A model generated the notes under the pieces. It was not told the DNA's origin. It ran no database searches and saw only the letters and a program-made list of their open reading frames with translations. Positions 7,298-14,541 of a DNA stretch of 20,165 nt are shown here, in pieces (within the stretch, counting starts at the first letter, position 1; each line of letters begins with the position of its first letter). A program made the translations under genes and the position numbers. The stretch is from Prevotella sp. UBA3757. GTDB taxonomy: Bacteria > Bacteroidota > Bacteroidia > Bacteroidales > Bacteroidaceae. Location of the stretch: assembly GCA_002371715.1 (NCBI GenBank), contig DFGF01000006.1:1-20165 (forward strand), in the 5' to 3' direction.

Positions 7298-7522
7298 TCC
7301 TTCCCCATTTTTTATCCGTCAGTCGGCCGTGTTCCTTGATGAAAACATGGAGCGGATGGCACACATGTTGCACATGTTTCACATTGTTTCCTATTTCTCG
7401 GTAGCCAGAATTTTTTTCTCCCACGTCATTACGACTCGTTCTCGACGAGATTACGGCTCGTCCATGTTGTTTGTCCATTGTCAATTAATTGCCAATTTTA
7501 CTTATTTTTTATCCCGTTTCCC

Positions 7523-7553
7523 ATTGCCAGTTAAAATATTATTCGTATATTTG
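7523..7553 (+). promoter_or_regulatory. Promoter of the beta-repeat protein gene
   Basis: TATATTTG at 7546-7553 is a good -7 box, and ATTG at 7523-7526 (19-nt spacer) is a weak upstream box. The box lies 33 bp before the ATG at 7587 and so rules out the long upstream extension of the frame. Confidence 0.65.
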
Positions 7554-7586
7554 CCCCAAAATACACATTATTATATTTTAAAAACA

Positions 7587-10500
7587 ATGAGAAAGCTATT
7601 TTACAACCAACAACAAAGCCAAACACTACGGTTCGCGTGCATGCTGCTCGTGCTGGCCGTGATGGTGCTCGTGCCCGTGGGGGCGTGGGCAGAAGAAACC
7701 GTAACCGTAACCGATTATGACCTATGGATTGGTGGCACCCGAGTGACAAGTGCCAATATGAAGAATGTGCTTGGCGACCGCACCGTGTCGTTTGAAGTTA
7801 GTAATGATGCGAGTGGCCTTTCAGTCTATACGTTGACGCTGAAAGGAGTGCAACGGAAAAGCAATCCACAGTCGGGAAGTGAATATATTTCGGTTTTGAG
7901 TGGCCTTGATGCCCTGACCATTAATCTGGTTGGAGCCAACACGTTAGATTATATCTGTTGGAAGAATTCCAACCAAGAACTCACTGAAGGAACGAATAAC
8001 TTGGGCACTCTGGCTTTCACTGGCGACGGATCACTGGAAATTAGTTGGTCAGATGGTGTCATCTCTGGTTTTTCCTCGGTTAACACTGGGGACTTCAACC
8101 TTGCGTACAATTTGCCAGGTACAATGAGTTTTAGCTATACATCTTCTGATGATGGTCCAACAAGTTATTATGCTAACGTTAATGGAGATGTCGTATCAAA
8201 ATTGCTCATAACCAAACAAACGACCTATCCTATTTGGGTATGCCAGACAATCGATGAAGTTCCAGAATACGTACAGATAACGGAGGACAATCAGAGCAAT
8301 GTGCTTAACGATAATTTACGTTCCGTTTCGTATGAAAACAGCGTACTGAATCTTAATGGAGCGTCATTGACTTCTGGCTCAAATTATGCTTTCGTGATGG
8401 GCAGCAGCATCACGAGGCTCACCGTCAATTTGACGGGGGAAAATACGGTGTCGGGTAATGGATTCCAATTCTTGTCAGCCGCTGCTGCTGGTACCCTGAC
8501 GTTTACAACCTCTGCGGACGCATCTGGAACGTTTGCCCTTACCAGCAATAATTATAGCTTTGTCTCTAACGGAAATGTCACAGCAGGAAATGGTCTCGCA
8601 TATATAGAAAACCAGCAGAAGGTTACTAAGTGTTATCTCACCATCGGTAATAACATTAATGTAACAGAGACTAGCCGCACCATTATGGGGGATAATGATT
8701 TTTCTGTGTATTTCGATGCTTCTACAAATACGCTGACGCTTAACAATGCAACGATTTCAGATACCAACGTCGATATGAACATTAATGTGTTTGTTCCCAC
8801 ACTTACGGTAAAGCTGGTAGGTACAAATACGTTAGCAGGGGATATTATATTCGATACGACTGATGGATCAAAATTGATATTTGAAGCCGTCGGTGAAGAT
8901 CCATCGTTAACACTGCGCTTCATTTTACCAGAAGGTCTTGAGGTGGAATACAAAGACGGACTTGTATATAAAGATTTGAATGGTAAGCAGGCAACGATAT
9001 CCCAGATTAACTATGGCATCACTGTCAACGGTATCGCCGTTACTTCACAGAATCGTGAAGATATTCTGTCTAATTCTCCCGGCATCGTGAAGTTCGACGG
9101 CCACAGCAGGCTGATTCTAAACAATGCAAACCTGACGGGTATCACTGTTGACGGTACGAATACGTTACCTGAAACGGGATTGGAAATTTATCTTGTCGGT
9201 ACGGAGAATGTCGTAACTGGCAATATTGTGTCAAATGTTGAAACACATATTATACCTCTGGCATTTACAACCAACGAGGCAGCACCCGGTAAACTGACTG
9301 TAGGGCCGTATGCCACCGGAGCCAACGTGTTCCAGGGCTTTACTGTCACATACCTCAACAACCTGAAGGCAGTACCGAACGATGCTGATGCACCCACCAC
9401 CACTACCGTTCAGACCAAATTGACGTTGGCTTTGGTCGTTGACGAAAAAAAAGAGACGGTAACAACAGATTACAAATCTGTCACCCCTAATGGCGAACAT
9501 AAAAATGTTACCATTGACGGCATCATGTATACATTGAATGATAACGGAGTGGCCAGTGACCCTGATGGCTTTGTGTGTGAGGACGGATTGGTTCTGAACT
9601 CAACAGTATTGGTTCTGAACTCAACAGTAAATGCTGACCAATTGAACACAGCAATGAATTCTGACCCCGGTAGTGATGCCTTTATCGCCGCATTCAAAGG
9701 CTTGACCTTCCTCCTGCCTCCCGGCACGGGTAAGGTTACGCTGATTGGTGCTTATTGCGATGCCAATCATGTGGGACAGGAAATATGCGTGAAATTCGGA
9801 GACCAGGAACCTGTCAGGATTCGACTGACCACAACAAAGACGGATTATGACGTACATTATGCCGTCGAACAGTCTACCTACGGCTACGTCTATCTGCCAG
9901 CTCCTTCTCCTGCTAGTGCTCCAACCATGATGGCATCAACGCCCGACCGCCGCATCGGTCCGAAGTCCAGCGTGGCCGGGGGGTTGGGCGGACTCTCCAT
10001 CAAGAGCAGTTCTATTGACGTAACCAGCCCTTCGGCAACTTACATGATTTGCTCGAAGGACATGATGGCCACCCAGATGGCAAGCTTGTCGGACAGCAAT
10101 GCTGAGGACGGCTTCAGTTTTGGCGTGTCGGACATCACCGACCTATCGAACGACGTCTTCCAGGCAGGAAGCGCATCGGCACCACGCCGTGGCGCAGGCT
10201 ATGCACTTCCGGAAAAGCTGACATTCATCGACCTCAGCGAGACGAAGATTATGGGAATGGAGGTCAGCCGCACCTCAGGCCCGTTTAAAGATGTTCCCAA
10301 TAATACCTTTATATATATGCCCGCAGGAAACACCGTGGCAGCAGGTACGAAGAACGTGGTGATAGGCAGCGTATGCAGCGATATGGAGCTGAATGGCGAC
10401 AAAGACAATGAAAACCTGTTCAAGGTCAAGAAGTCATTCACGGCAGCGAAGGCCACGCTGAAGCGCAGCTTCACCAAGGACGAATTGGCCACCGTATGCC

Positions 10501-11054
10501 TGCCCTACAGCATCATGGCGAGCGACGCCGCAGAGTTGGGCGAGTTCTATACCGTTACGTCGGTGTCATCGAGCGCAGCTACACTCAGCAGCCCTGTTAC
10601 GGGCAACTTGAGTGCTTCTACCGCCTACGTCGTCAAGCCCAGCGACAACAAGACTGACCTCGTGGCCAAGTCGGCCGTTGTGTCAACAGATAGTCCTAAT
10701 GGCTCAACGCTGGTAGGCGTATTCAAGCGCACTGACTATACTTCGGGCAACTGGTACTGCTATGCCGGTGAAGAGAAAGGCGACATCAAGGTGGGCCAGT
10801 TCGTTAAGATGAAGGATGGAGCCTACGTGCCGCCATTCCGTGCCTACCTGGTGAGCGTGGGTAGTGCCCCCACGCTCTCACTGCTCTGGGAGGGCGACAA
10901 CGACAACAACGTCACCGCCGTCCAGCATGTAAAGGCCACGGGTGGACAGCAGGCTCGCGAGGGCTGGTGGACGCTCAATGGAATCCGGTTGAACGGTCAG
11001 CCCGCCAAGGCCGGCATGTACGTCAACAACGGACGACTGGTCATCGTGAAGTGA
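7587..11054 (+). CDS. Large secreted beta-repeat surface protein
   Basis: This 1155-aa protein has a signal peptide (basic start, hydrophobic 16-34, probable cleavage after AWA at about 35). At least four related segments of about 130 residues follow, starting near residues 44, 212, 347 and 474. Each opens with a short YxLxIGG/V..T-type strand, continues with a strand pair (LxLNxAxx) and ends with LTVxLxGxNTxxG. Such repeats suggest a beta-helix or beta-solenoid, related in style to carbohydrate-binding Cthe_2159-like proteins. A variable region (about 611-945) and a C-terminal module (about 948-1155: FTKDELATVCLPY, then WWTLNGIRL...GMYVNNGRLVIVK) close the protein; this type of ending is frequent in large Prevotella exported proteins. 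The repeat half is visibly more AT-rich than the C-terminal part, suggesting a mosaic gene. A 50-aa protein gene follows 48 bp downstream. Ligand and exact location are unknown. Confidence 0.85.
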   Translation: MRKLFYNQQQSQTLRFACMLLVLAVMVLVPVGAWAEETVTVTDYDLWIGGTRVTSANMKNVLGDRTVSFEVSNDASGLSVYTLTLKGVQRKSNPQSGSEYISVLSGLDALTINLVGANTLDYICWKNSNQELTEGTNNLGTLAFTGDGSLEISWSDGVISGFSSVNTGDFNLAYNLPGTMSFSYTSSDDGPTSYYANVNGDVVSKLLITKQTTYPIWVCQTIDEVPEYVQITEDNQSNVLNDNLRSVSYENSVLNLNGASLTSGSNYAFVMGSSITRLTVNLTGENTVSGNGFQFLSAAAAGTLTFTTSADASGTFALTSNNYSFVSNGNVTAGNGLAYIENQQKVTKCYLTIGNNINVTETSRTIMGDNDFSVYFDASTNTLTLNNATISDTNVDMNINVFVPTLTVKLVGTNTLAGDIIFDTTDGSKLIFEAVGEDPSLTLRFILPEGLEVEYKDGLVYKDLNGKQATISQINYGITVNGIAVTSQNREDILSNSPGIVKFDGHSRLILNNANLTGITVDGTNTLPETGLEIYLVGTENVVTGNIVSNVETHIIPLAFTTNEAAPGKLTVGPYATGANVFQGFTVTYLNNLKAVPNDADAPTTTTVQTKLTLALVVDEKKETVTTDYKSVTPNGEHKNVTIDGIMYTLNDNGVASDPDGFVCEDGLVLNSTVLVLNSTVNADQLNTAMNSDPGSDAFIAAFKGLTFLLPPGTGKVTLIGAYCDANHVGQEICVKFGDQEPVRIRLTTTKTDYDVHYAVEQSTYGYVYLPAPSPASAPTMMASTPDRRIGPKSSVAGGLGGLSIKSSSIDVTSPSATYMICSKDMMATQMASLSDSNAEDGFSFGVSDITDLSNDVFQAGSASAPRRGAGYALPEKLTFIDLSETKIMGMEVSRTSGPFKDVPNNTFIYMPAGNTVAAGTKNVVIGSVCSDMELNGDKDNENLFKVKKSFTAAKATLKRSFTKDELATVCLPYSIMASDAAELGEFYTVTSVSSSAATLSSPVTGNLSASTAYVVKPSDNKTDLVAKSAVVSTDSPNGSTLVGVFKRTDYTSGNWYCYAGEEKGDIKVGQFVKMKDGAYVPPFRAYLVSVGSAPTLSLLWEGDNDNNVTAVQHVKATGGQQAREGWWTLNGIRLNGQPAKAGMYVNNGRLVIVK
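9588..9629 (+). repeat. Exact 21-bp tandem duplication inside the beta-repeat protein
   Basis: Two identical 21-bp copies (9588-9608 and 9609-9629) encode LVLNSTV twice in a row. The unit is a multiple of three, so the frame is kept. It looks like a recent slippage event. Confidence 0.95.
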
Positions 11055-11093
11055 TAGTTGAGAGTTGAGAGTTGAAAGTAGAAAATTGAAAAT
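11052..11093. repeat. Period-7 array (TGAGAGT) starting at the stop codon
   Basis: Six units decay from TGATAGT, TGAGAGT, TGAGAGT, TGAAAGT to AGAAAAT, TGAAAAT. The first TGA is the stop of the beta-repeat protein. The array fills the gap to the next small gene and uses the same heptamer family as the array at 1512-1565 (AGTTGAG) in the same orientation relative to transcription. Confidence 0.92.
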
Positions 11094-11102
11094 ATTTATA
11101 GC

Positions 11103-11255
11103 ATGAAAAAGAAAACGTATGAATCACCTCGGATGAACGTCCAGCTAATCCAGTCGTGGCAACCGCTACTGGCTGGCAGCTACGACGGACCGGCCAATGC
11201 CCCCGAGGTAACAGTCGAGAAAACATGGGACCCCGAATGGACGGACGAACCCTGA
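11103..11255 (+). CDS. Small protein, YExPxMxV family (copy A, 50 aa)
   Basis: A 50-codon frame with a clean ATG and TGA lies 48 bp downstream of the large surface protein and in the same direction. The product starts with basic residues (MKKKTYESPRMNV), then a mildly hydrophobic stretch ending in PLLAGS (21-26), then an acidic, Trp-containing tail (TWDPEWTDEP). It is not a chance frame: ten identities align without gaps to the 51-aa product at 14542-14697, namely Y6, E7, P9, M11, V13, Q17, L22, L23, S26 and D28. Similar short unnamed proteins starting K-x-Y-x-x-P occur in Bacteroidales in my recollection, but I know no function. A precursor or accessory peptide for the neighbouring surface protein is one possibility. 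No transmembrane segment is convincing. Confidence 0.78.
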   Translation: MKKKTYESPRMNVQLIQSWQPLLAGSYDGPANAPEVTVEKTWDPEWTDEP

Positions 11256-11274
11256 ACAACAGCAAAAATCCGCG

Positions 11275-11310
11275 TTTTCCCCTCGTTTTGGGAAAAAATG
11301 AGGGGGAAAT
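11275..11310 (+). terminator. Possible hairpin downstream of small protein A
   Basis: TTTTCCCCTC (11275-11284) can pair with GAGGGGGAAA (11300-11309) with one bulge across a 15-nt loop. It is followed by an A-rich rather than T-rich run, so it is not a typical intrinsic terminator on the plus strand. Confidence 0.3.
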
Positions 11311-11330
11311 CAAAAAAAGTTGCCGAAAAA

Positions 11331-11362
11331 TTTGCAGGGTTCAAAAAATAGTCGTACCTTTG
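11331..11362 (+). promoter_or_regulatory. Promoter of the tRNA-Ser/tRNA-Glu operon
   Basis: TTTG (11331-11334), 20 nt, then TACCTTTG (11355-11362) is a full Bacteroidota consensus promoter. Transcription would begin near 11369, about 45 nt before tRNA-Ser. Confidence 0.85.
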
Positions 11363-11414
11363 CACCCGCAATCAAGGAGATAACCCCACGGTTGAAGCTT
11401 AAAGACCTCCTGAT

Positions 11415-11501
11415 GGAAGGATGGGTGAGTGGCTGAAACCAGCAGTTTGCTAAACTGCCGTACGGGTTCCCGTACCGGGGGTTCGAATCCCCCTCCTTCC
11501 G
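11415..11501 (+). tRNA. tRNA-Ser (anticodon GCU)
   Basis: The acceptor stem GGAAGGA/TCCTTCC pairs perfectly. The anticodon arm is GCAGT-TTGCTAA-ACTGC with anticodon GCT. The long class II variable arm (GTACGGG-TTC-CCGTAC) is typical of serine tRNA, and the T arm is GGGGG-TTCGAAT-CCCCC. The discriminator base is G; CCA is not encoded. It reads AGC/AGU codons. Confidence 0.97.
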
Positions 11502-11542
11502 CAGCCGAGGGATTTTCTCTGCGAGAGCATCTTTGAAATGTT

Positions 11543-11614
11543 GGTCGATTCATCTAATGGTTAGGATACAAGATTCTCAATCTTGGCATAGGGGTTCGAT
11601 TCCCCTATCGACTA
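11543..11614 (+). tRNA. tRNA-Glu (anticodon CUC)
   Basis: Acceptor GGTCGAT pairs with ATCGACT (first pair G-U). The anticodon arm is CAAGA-TTCTCAA-TCTTG with anticodon CTC, and the T arm is AGGGG-TTCGATT-CCCCT. CCA is not encoded. It lies 41 bp after tRNA-Ser in the same transcript and would read GAG codons, complementing a UUC-type tRNA-Glu presumably elsewhere. Confidence 0.95.
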
Positions 11615-11627
11615 CTCGGAATATCCG

Positions 11628-11664
11628 AAAATCCCCTGTAAATCAACGATTTGCAGGGGATTTT
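11628..11664 (+). terminator. Strong hairpin terminator of the tRNA operon
   Basis: A 17-bp stem pairs 11628-11644 with 11648-11664 across a 3-nt loop, with one G-U pair. The stem starts with AAAATCCCC and ends with GGGGATTTT, so the T-run forms part of the stem as in bidirectional terminators. It directly precedes the mobile-element relic. Confidence 0.9.
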
Positions 11665-11709
11665 ACTTTCTCAGGGTGTTAATAAGGTGTTAATCATAAC
11701 CAAGAATAA

Positions 11710-11946
11710 GAGAATGCAGATCCGACAAGGACGCATCTGAACCGAGAACTGATACAGTTCCCTGATGGTGTGACGAATCGCACACAGGCTATTCAGCACC
11801 GTCTCGATACAGCTGGATTGAAACGCAAGATGGCCAACAATCAGGTAAGAGCTATCCGCATCCTCCTTACTGGTACTCATGAGGACATGATGCAGATAGA
11901 GAAGAAAGGCTGGCTTAATGAATGGTGCCAAGACAACATCGTCTGA
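11710..11946 (+). pseudogene. Relic of a Mob/Pre-type plasmid relaxase
   Basis: An open stretch of 78 codons between two stops, without a start codon of its own, encodes a clear internal fragment of a Mob_Pre (plasmid mobilisation/recombination) protein. Landmarks are NADPTRTHLNREL, FPDGVTNRTQAI, HRLDTAGLKRK, NQVRAIRILLTGTHEDM and LNEWCQDN. In the full protein this part is near the N-terminus and precedes the conserved HIH-containing catalytic motif, which is missing here, so the fragment cannot nick DNA. It starts 46 bp after the tRNA terminator hairpin and ends where the truncated minus-strand gene begins. An apparent minus-strand frame across it (11671-12051) is mostly its antisense shadow. 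It marks a former integrated mobilisable element beside the tRNA genes. Confidence 0.82.
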
Positions 11947-12269
11947 TAATCCCAATCTCTTATAGGTGTCCTCAATATATTTTATCCATGATCTATAACC
12001 ATCTGGCTTGGGATCATATGTAGAACCAATAACATTTTGAAGGTCATCCATTGGCCCAAAATCTTTTTTCCATCAAATGAAGAAGAAAATGGAACAATCA
12101 CGCAGTAGTTGTTATACTTTTCCTCTGCGTTCCAAGGCTCCACGTTCACAAGTTCCTTAGTCTTTTCATCGTATCGAAACACGATTCTATAACGTTCTTC
12201 TTCCTCCTCTGAGAAGTTCAGCCATCGGCTTTCCTCGGTCTTCGGCGCATTCTTTAAGATGATTGCCAT
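11940..12269 (-). pseudogene. Frame-split, 3'-truncated gene of unknown function
   Basis: The ATG at 12269 opens a frame (MAIILKNAPKTEESRWLNF) that runs to codons around 12065. There the natural continuation (DFGPMDDLQNVIGSTYDPKPDGYRSW) switches to the next frame. The switch falls on A AAA AAG (12070-12063 on the minus strand), where either one lost A or a -1 ribosomal frameshift would join the parts. The joined product is about 110 residues: an acidic stretch (SEEEEERYRIVFRYDEKTKEL), CVIVPFSSSFDGKK, and a helical region ending at GLSDDVV, where the sequence meets the Mob relic and becomes its antisense. I do not recognise the family. It lies 49 bp downstream of the fimbrillin-like lipoprotein gene on the same strand. 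Confidence 0.6.
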
Positions 12270-12318
12270 AATTCTCTTGGTTTTAGTCGTGAATATTGTT
12301 GTTGATTATCTCTCTGTC

Positions 12319-14517
12319 TTACTTGTGTGTCAGCGTCCAGTCGAGACCGTATTGACCCCATGACCTTGCATTGAAGTTCAGGTGCTCGGTCGCCATGCCC
12401 GACCAGTTTGCCACGCCGTCCACGGTCACGATGCCGCTGCCTTTGTCATTTTTGCCCTTGCCTATTGGTATTGGAAAAGTGGTGTCCATATAATAATTGC
12501 CACGGGTGCCCTTAACGCTGGTGATGCCGTCTGTGATGGTAATACTTGCGAACTTGCCTATGTTTCCACTGCCGATGCCTGCTGCCCATAATCCTCCCGT
12601 CGCCGTGACGGTGCCGCCATTGATGGTGATGTCGCCACAGGTGCTATAACCCAAATTGTAGCTCTCTCCACTGCCGATGCCTGCCGCTCCTTTGCCGCCC
12701 GTGGCCGTGACGGTGCCTCCACTGATTGTGATGTCGCCGCAGTTGCTGCTCATGCCAACGTTTCCAATGCCGCCGCTGCCGATGCCAGCAGCTCCTTCAC
12801 CGCCCGTGGCCGTGACGGTGCCGCTATTGATGACGATGTTGCCACAAATAAAGTTGCTGCTCGTGTCGTATCTGCCGCCGATGCCCGCGCCGTATTTTCC
12901 ACCCGTCGCCGTCACACTGCCGCTGCCCTGGATAGTGAGTGTCGTGCCGCTGCTGCCCGCTTGGATGGCGGGATAGCCCTCGGCCGTGGTCGAGATGGTG
13001 TTCGTGCCGTCGAGGATGATGGTGGCGTTGCCGCTGCATTGGATGCCGGGGCCGGTGGTGACGCTGATGGTGGTCCAACTGAGCGTGAAGTGCTCGCCGC
13101 TGCCGACAGTTATGGTGTTGCCGATGCCCACGCCGCTACCGGAAATCGTCGCACCGTCAGGGATGTAGATGTCGTGGCTGGCGGTATGGCCGTCGAACTT
13201 CAGCGATGCGCTGGCGGGCACGCCTATGTTGCCGCTGAGCGAGGTGGAGCCTGTGCCCGTGATGTTGAGCGACTTGCCGTCGGCTATCTGTATGCCATTG
13301 TTGGCGGGGGTCACGGCAGTGATGGTGTTCGTGGTGCTCTCGAAGTCGATGGTGGCGTTGCCGTTGCACTGGATGGCGTCAGCGTAGGTGGCGCGTACAT
13401 TGTTGGTGCCCTTTACGATGAGTTTCGATCCTTCGCCAAGCACGATGGCGGGCTGGTTGTTCGACACGTCAATGCTCGCGTCGTTCATGGTGACGGTCAT
13501 GCCGTCGGGCACGGTGAGGGTCTGCGTGATGCTGCCCGTCACTTGCATATTCTCAAGTTCCATCGTCACGGGCACGTCTCTATAGAACTTGCCCGCCGCG
13601 AGGGTGCCAGGCTTGGTGGTGAGGGTAAGGTTCTTTGTCACGGAGTTGGCGGTGTACGTGGCCGAGAGTGTGAGCGACTGGTTCTCGATGGGGAGCATGG
13701 CCACGTAGATGTCGTCGCCCGTGGCATAGCCAGGGTTGCCTGTCGCGCCAGAGGGCATTACGCCGCCGGGCCAGTCCTTCGTAGATTTGATGGTGTAGGT
13801 GTGGCCGTTGCCATCGCTGATGGTCAGATCGTCATTTGTGCCGGAGAATAGCGTGGTGACGGTGCCGTTCACGCCTATGGTATAGACCGAAAGGCGGAAC
13901 TTGCAGATGCAGACGCGGTTCTGCATCAAGACGCTGCCCGTGCCCGCCGAGTTGGTGACGGTGGCGGTGGTGGGAAGCGAGGTTCCGCCGCTGAGCGTGA
14001 TTTTGCCCGTGGCGGTGGCGGCGTCGAACTTCTTGCTGATGCTGTTGGCGATGCCGTCAATCTTGCCGTACTGCGTCATGAGTTTCGACTCGTCGATGTC
14101 GCCCGAGCCGTTGTGCAGCGTCGAGGGATAGACAAACTTCACCGTGCCGCCGTCGATGGCGTTTGTCAGATCAGCGCTGATGGTGGCTGCGCCCGTTTCA
14201 TCAACGCTTTGGACGGTAGCGGTCGCCTTTGCGTAGGACGTTGCACCCGTCTGGTAGTAGAGGGCTATTTTTTCGTTTGCAGCCCACGCGACGTTCAGAA
14301 TTTCTTTGCTGTTCGCATCGGTGCCTGTAGTGATGTCGCGGGTAGTGCCGCCGTTGTCGCCCTTGGGGGCAAGGGTGGCGGTCAGTGTGATGGTGTTGCC
14401 CGCGGGCTGCTGCGTCTGCGGCTCGTCGGCTATGTTGTCTTCGCTGGAGCATGAGGTGCCCAATACGCCCGTCGTCAGTAGAGTCATGGCCAATATCAGT
14501 GTATTCTTCGTTGTCAT
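12319..14517 (-). CDS. Fimbrillin-like lipoprotein with C-terminal glycine-rich beta-repeats
   Basis: This 732-aa protein has a lipoprotein signal peptide with the acceptor cysteine C23 (GTSCSSEDN). The acidic residues just after it resemble the surface-export signal of Bacteroidota lipoproteins. Residues about 40-315 look like a fimbrillin (Mfa/FimA-like) N-terminal domain: TRDITTGTDANSKEILNVAWAANEKIALYY, then VKFVYPSTL and a Trp-containing strand (KSTKDWPGG). From about 325 the protein changes to beta-solenoid-like repeats. Four copies of a GTVTATGG..GAAGIGSG unit, three of them preceded by CGDI-type strands, lie at about residues 535-660, similar to carbohydrate-binding Cthe_2159-like repeats. 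A role in adhesion or carbohydrate contact at the cell surface is inferred. The 51-aa gene 24 bp upstream is probably in the same operon. The ATG lies within a hexameric ACAACG repeat. Confidence 0.85.
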   Translation of the reverse strand: MTTKNTLILAMTLLTTGVLGTSCSSEDNIADEPQTQQPAGNTITLTATLAPKGDNGGTTRDITTGTDANSKEILNVAWAANEKIALYYQTGATSYAKATATVQSVDETGAATISADLTNAIDGGTVKFVYPSTLHNGSGDIDESKLMTQYGKIDGIANSISKKFDAATATGKITLSGGTSLPTTATVTNSAGTGSVLMQNRVCICKFRLSVYTIGVNGTVTTLFSGTNDDLTISDGNGHTYTIKSTKDWPGGVMPSGATGNPGYATGDDIYVAMLPIENQSLTLSATYTANSVTKNLTLTTKPGTLAAGKFYRDVPVTMELENMQVTGSITQTLTVPDGMTVTMNDASIDVSNNQPAIVLGEGSKLIVKGTNNVRATYADAIQCNGNATIDFESTTNTITAVTPANNGIQIADGKSLNITGTGSTSLSGNIGVPASASLKFDGHTASHDIYIPDGATISGSGVGIGNTITVGSGEHFTLSWTTISVTTGPGIQCSGNATIILDGTNTISTTAEGYPAIQAGSSGTTLTIQGSGSVTATGGKYGAGIGGRYDTSSNFICGNIVINSGTVTATGGEGAAGIGSGGIGNVGMSSNCGDITISGGTVTATGGKGAAGIGSGESYNLGYSTCGDITINGGTVTATGGLWAAGIGSGNIGKFASITITDGITSVKGTRGNYYMDTTFPIPIGKGKNDKGSGIVTVDGVANWSGMATEHLNFNARSWGQYGLDWTLTHK
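12580..12920 (-). repeat. Intragenic repeats coding GTVTATGG..AAGIGSG
   Basis: Four imperfect repeats within the lipoprotein gene share near-identical stretches (for example GCCGTGACGGTG on the plus strand). They are spaced about 100-120 bp apart and keep the frame, so copy number could change by recombination. Confidence 0.85.
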
Positions 14518-14530
14518 TGTCGTTGTCGTT
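14509..14530. repeat. Hexamer repeat spanning the lipoprotein start codon
   Basis: CGTTGT units (CGTTGT, CATTGT, CGTTGT, CGTT) surround the start. In coding orientation the units read ACAACG, ACAATG, ACAACG, so the start ATG differs by one base from the repeat unit. Confidence 0.75.
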
Positions 14531-14541
14531 TATGGGGTTAG

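Larger units (their letters stand above)
7231..7586. other. Divergent intergenic region between ligase and beta-repeat protein
   Basis: No gene is supported in these 356 bp. The region holds the ligase promoter (7266-7297, minus) and the promoter of the beta-repeat protein (7523-7553, plus). Between them are short repeats of unknown role: three 9-10 bp units resembling CACATGTTG (about 7359-7389), and a direct repeat ATTACGACTCGT / ATTACGGCTCGT (7428-7439 and 7450-7461). The plus frame stays open through the region, but it has no signal peptide or family match before the ATG at 7587. Confidence 0.6.

Noticed and set aside
6631..7404. 257-codon plus-strand frame across the ligase 5' end
   Set aside because: Antisense to conserved ligase motifs, with no start context, promoter or family features.
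7329..7586. 86-codon N-terminal extension of the beta-repeat protein
   Set aside because: The promoter -7 box (7546-7553) lies inside it and a normal signal peptide begins at 7587.
11671..11940. C-terminal ~90 residues of the minus-strand 126-codon frame as real protein
   Set aside because: This part is antisense to the Mob/Pre relaxase fragment, which is recognisable on the plus strand.
12961..13851. 296-codon open frame antisense to the fimbrillin-like lipoprotein
   Set aside because: Composition (Gly/Val/Ala/His-rich) mirrors the repeats on the other strand; the minus-strand protein has a lipoprotein signal and coherent domains.
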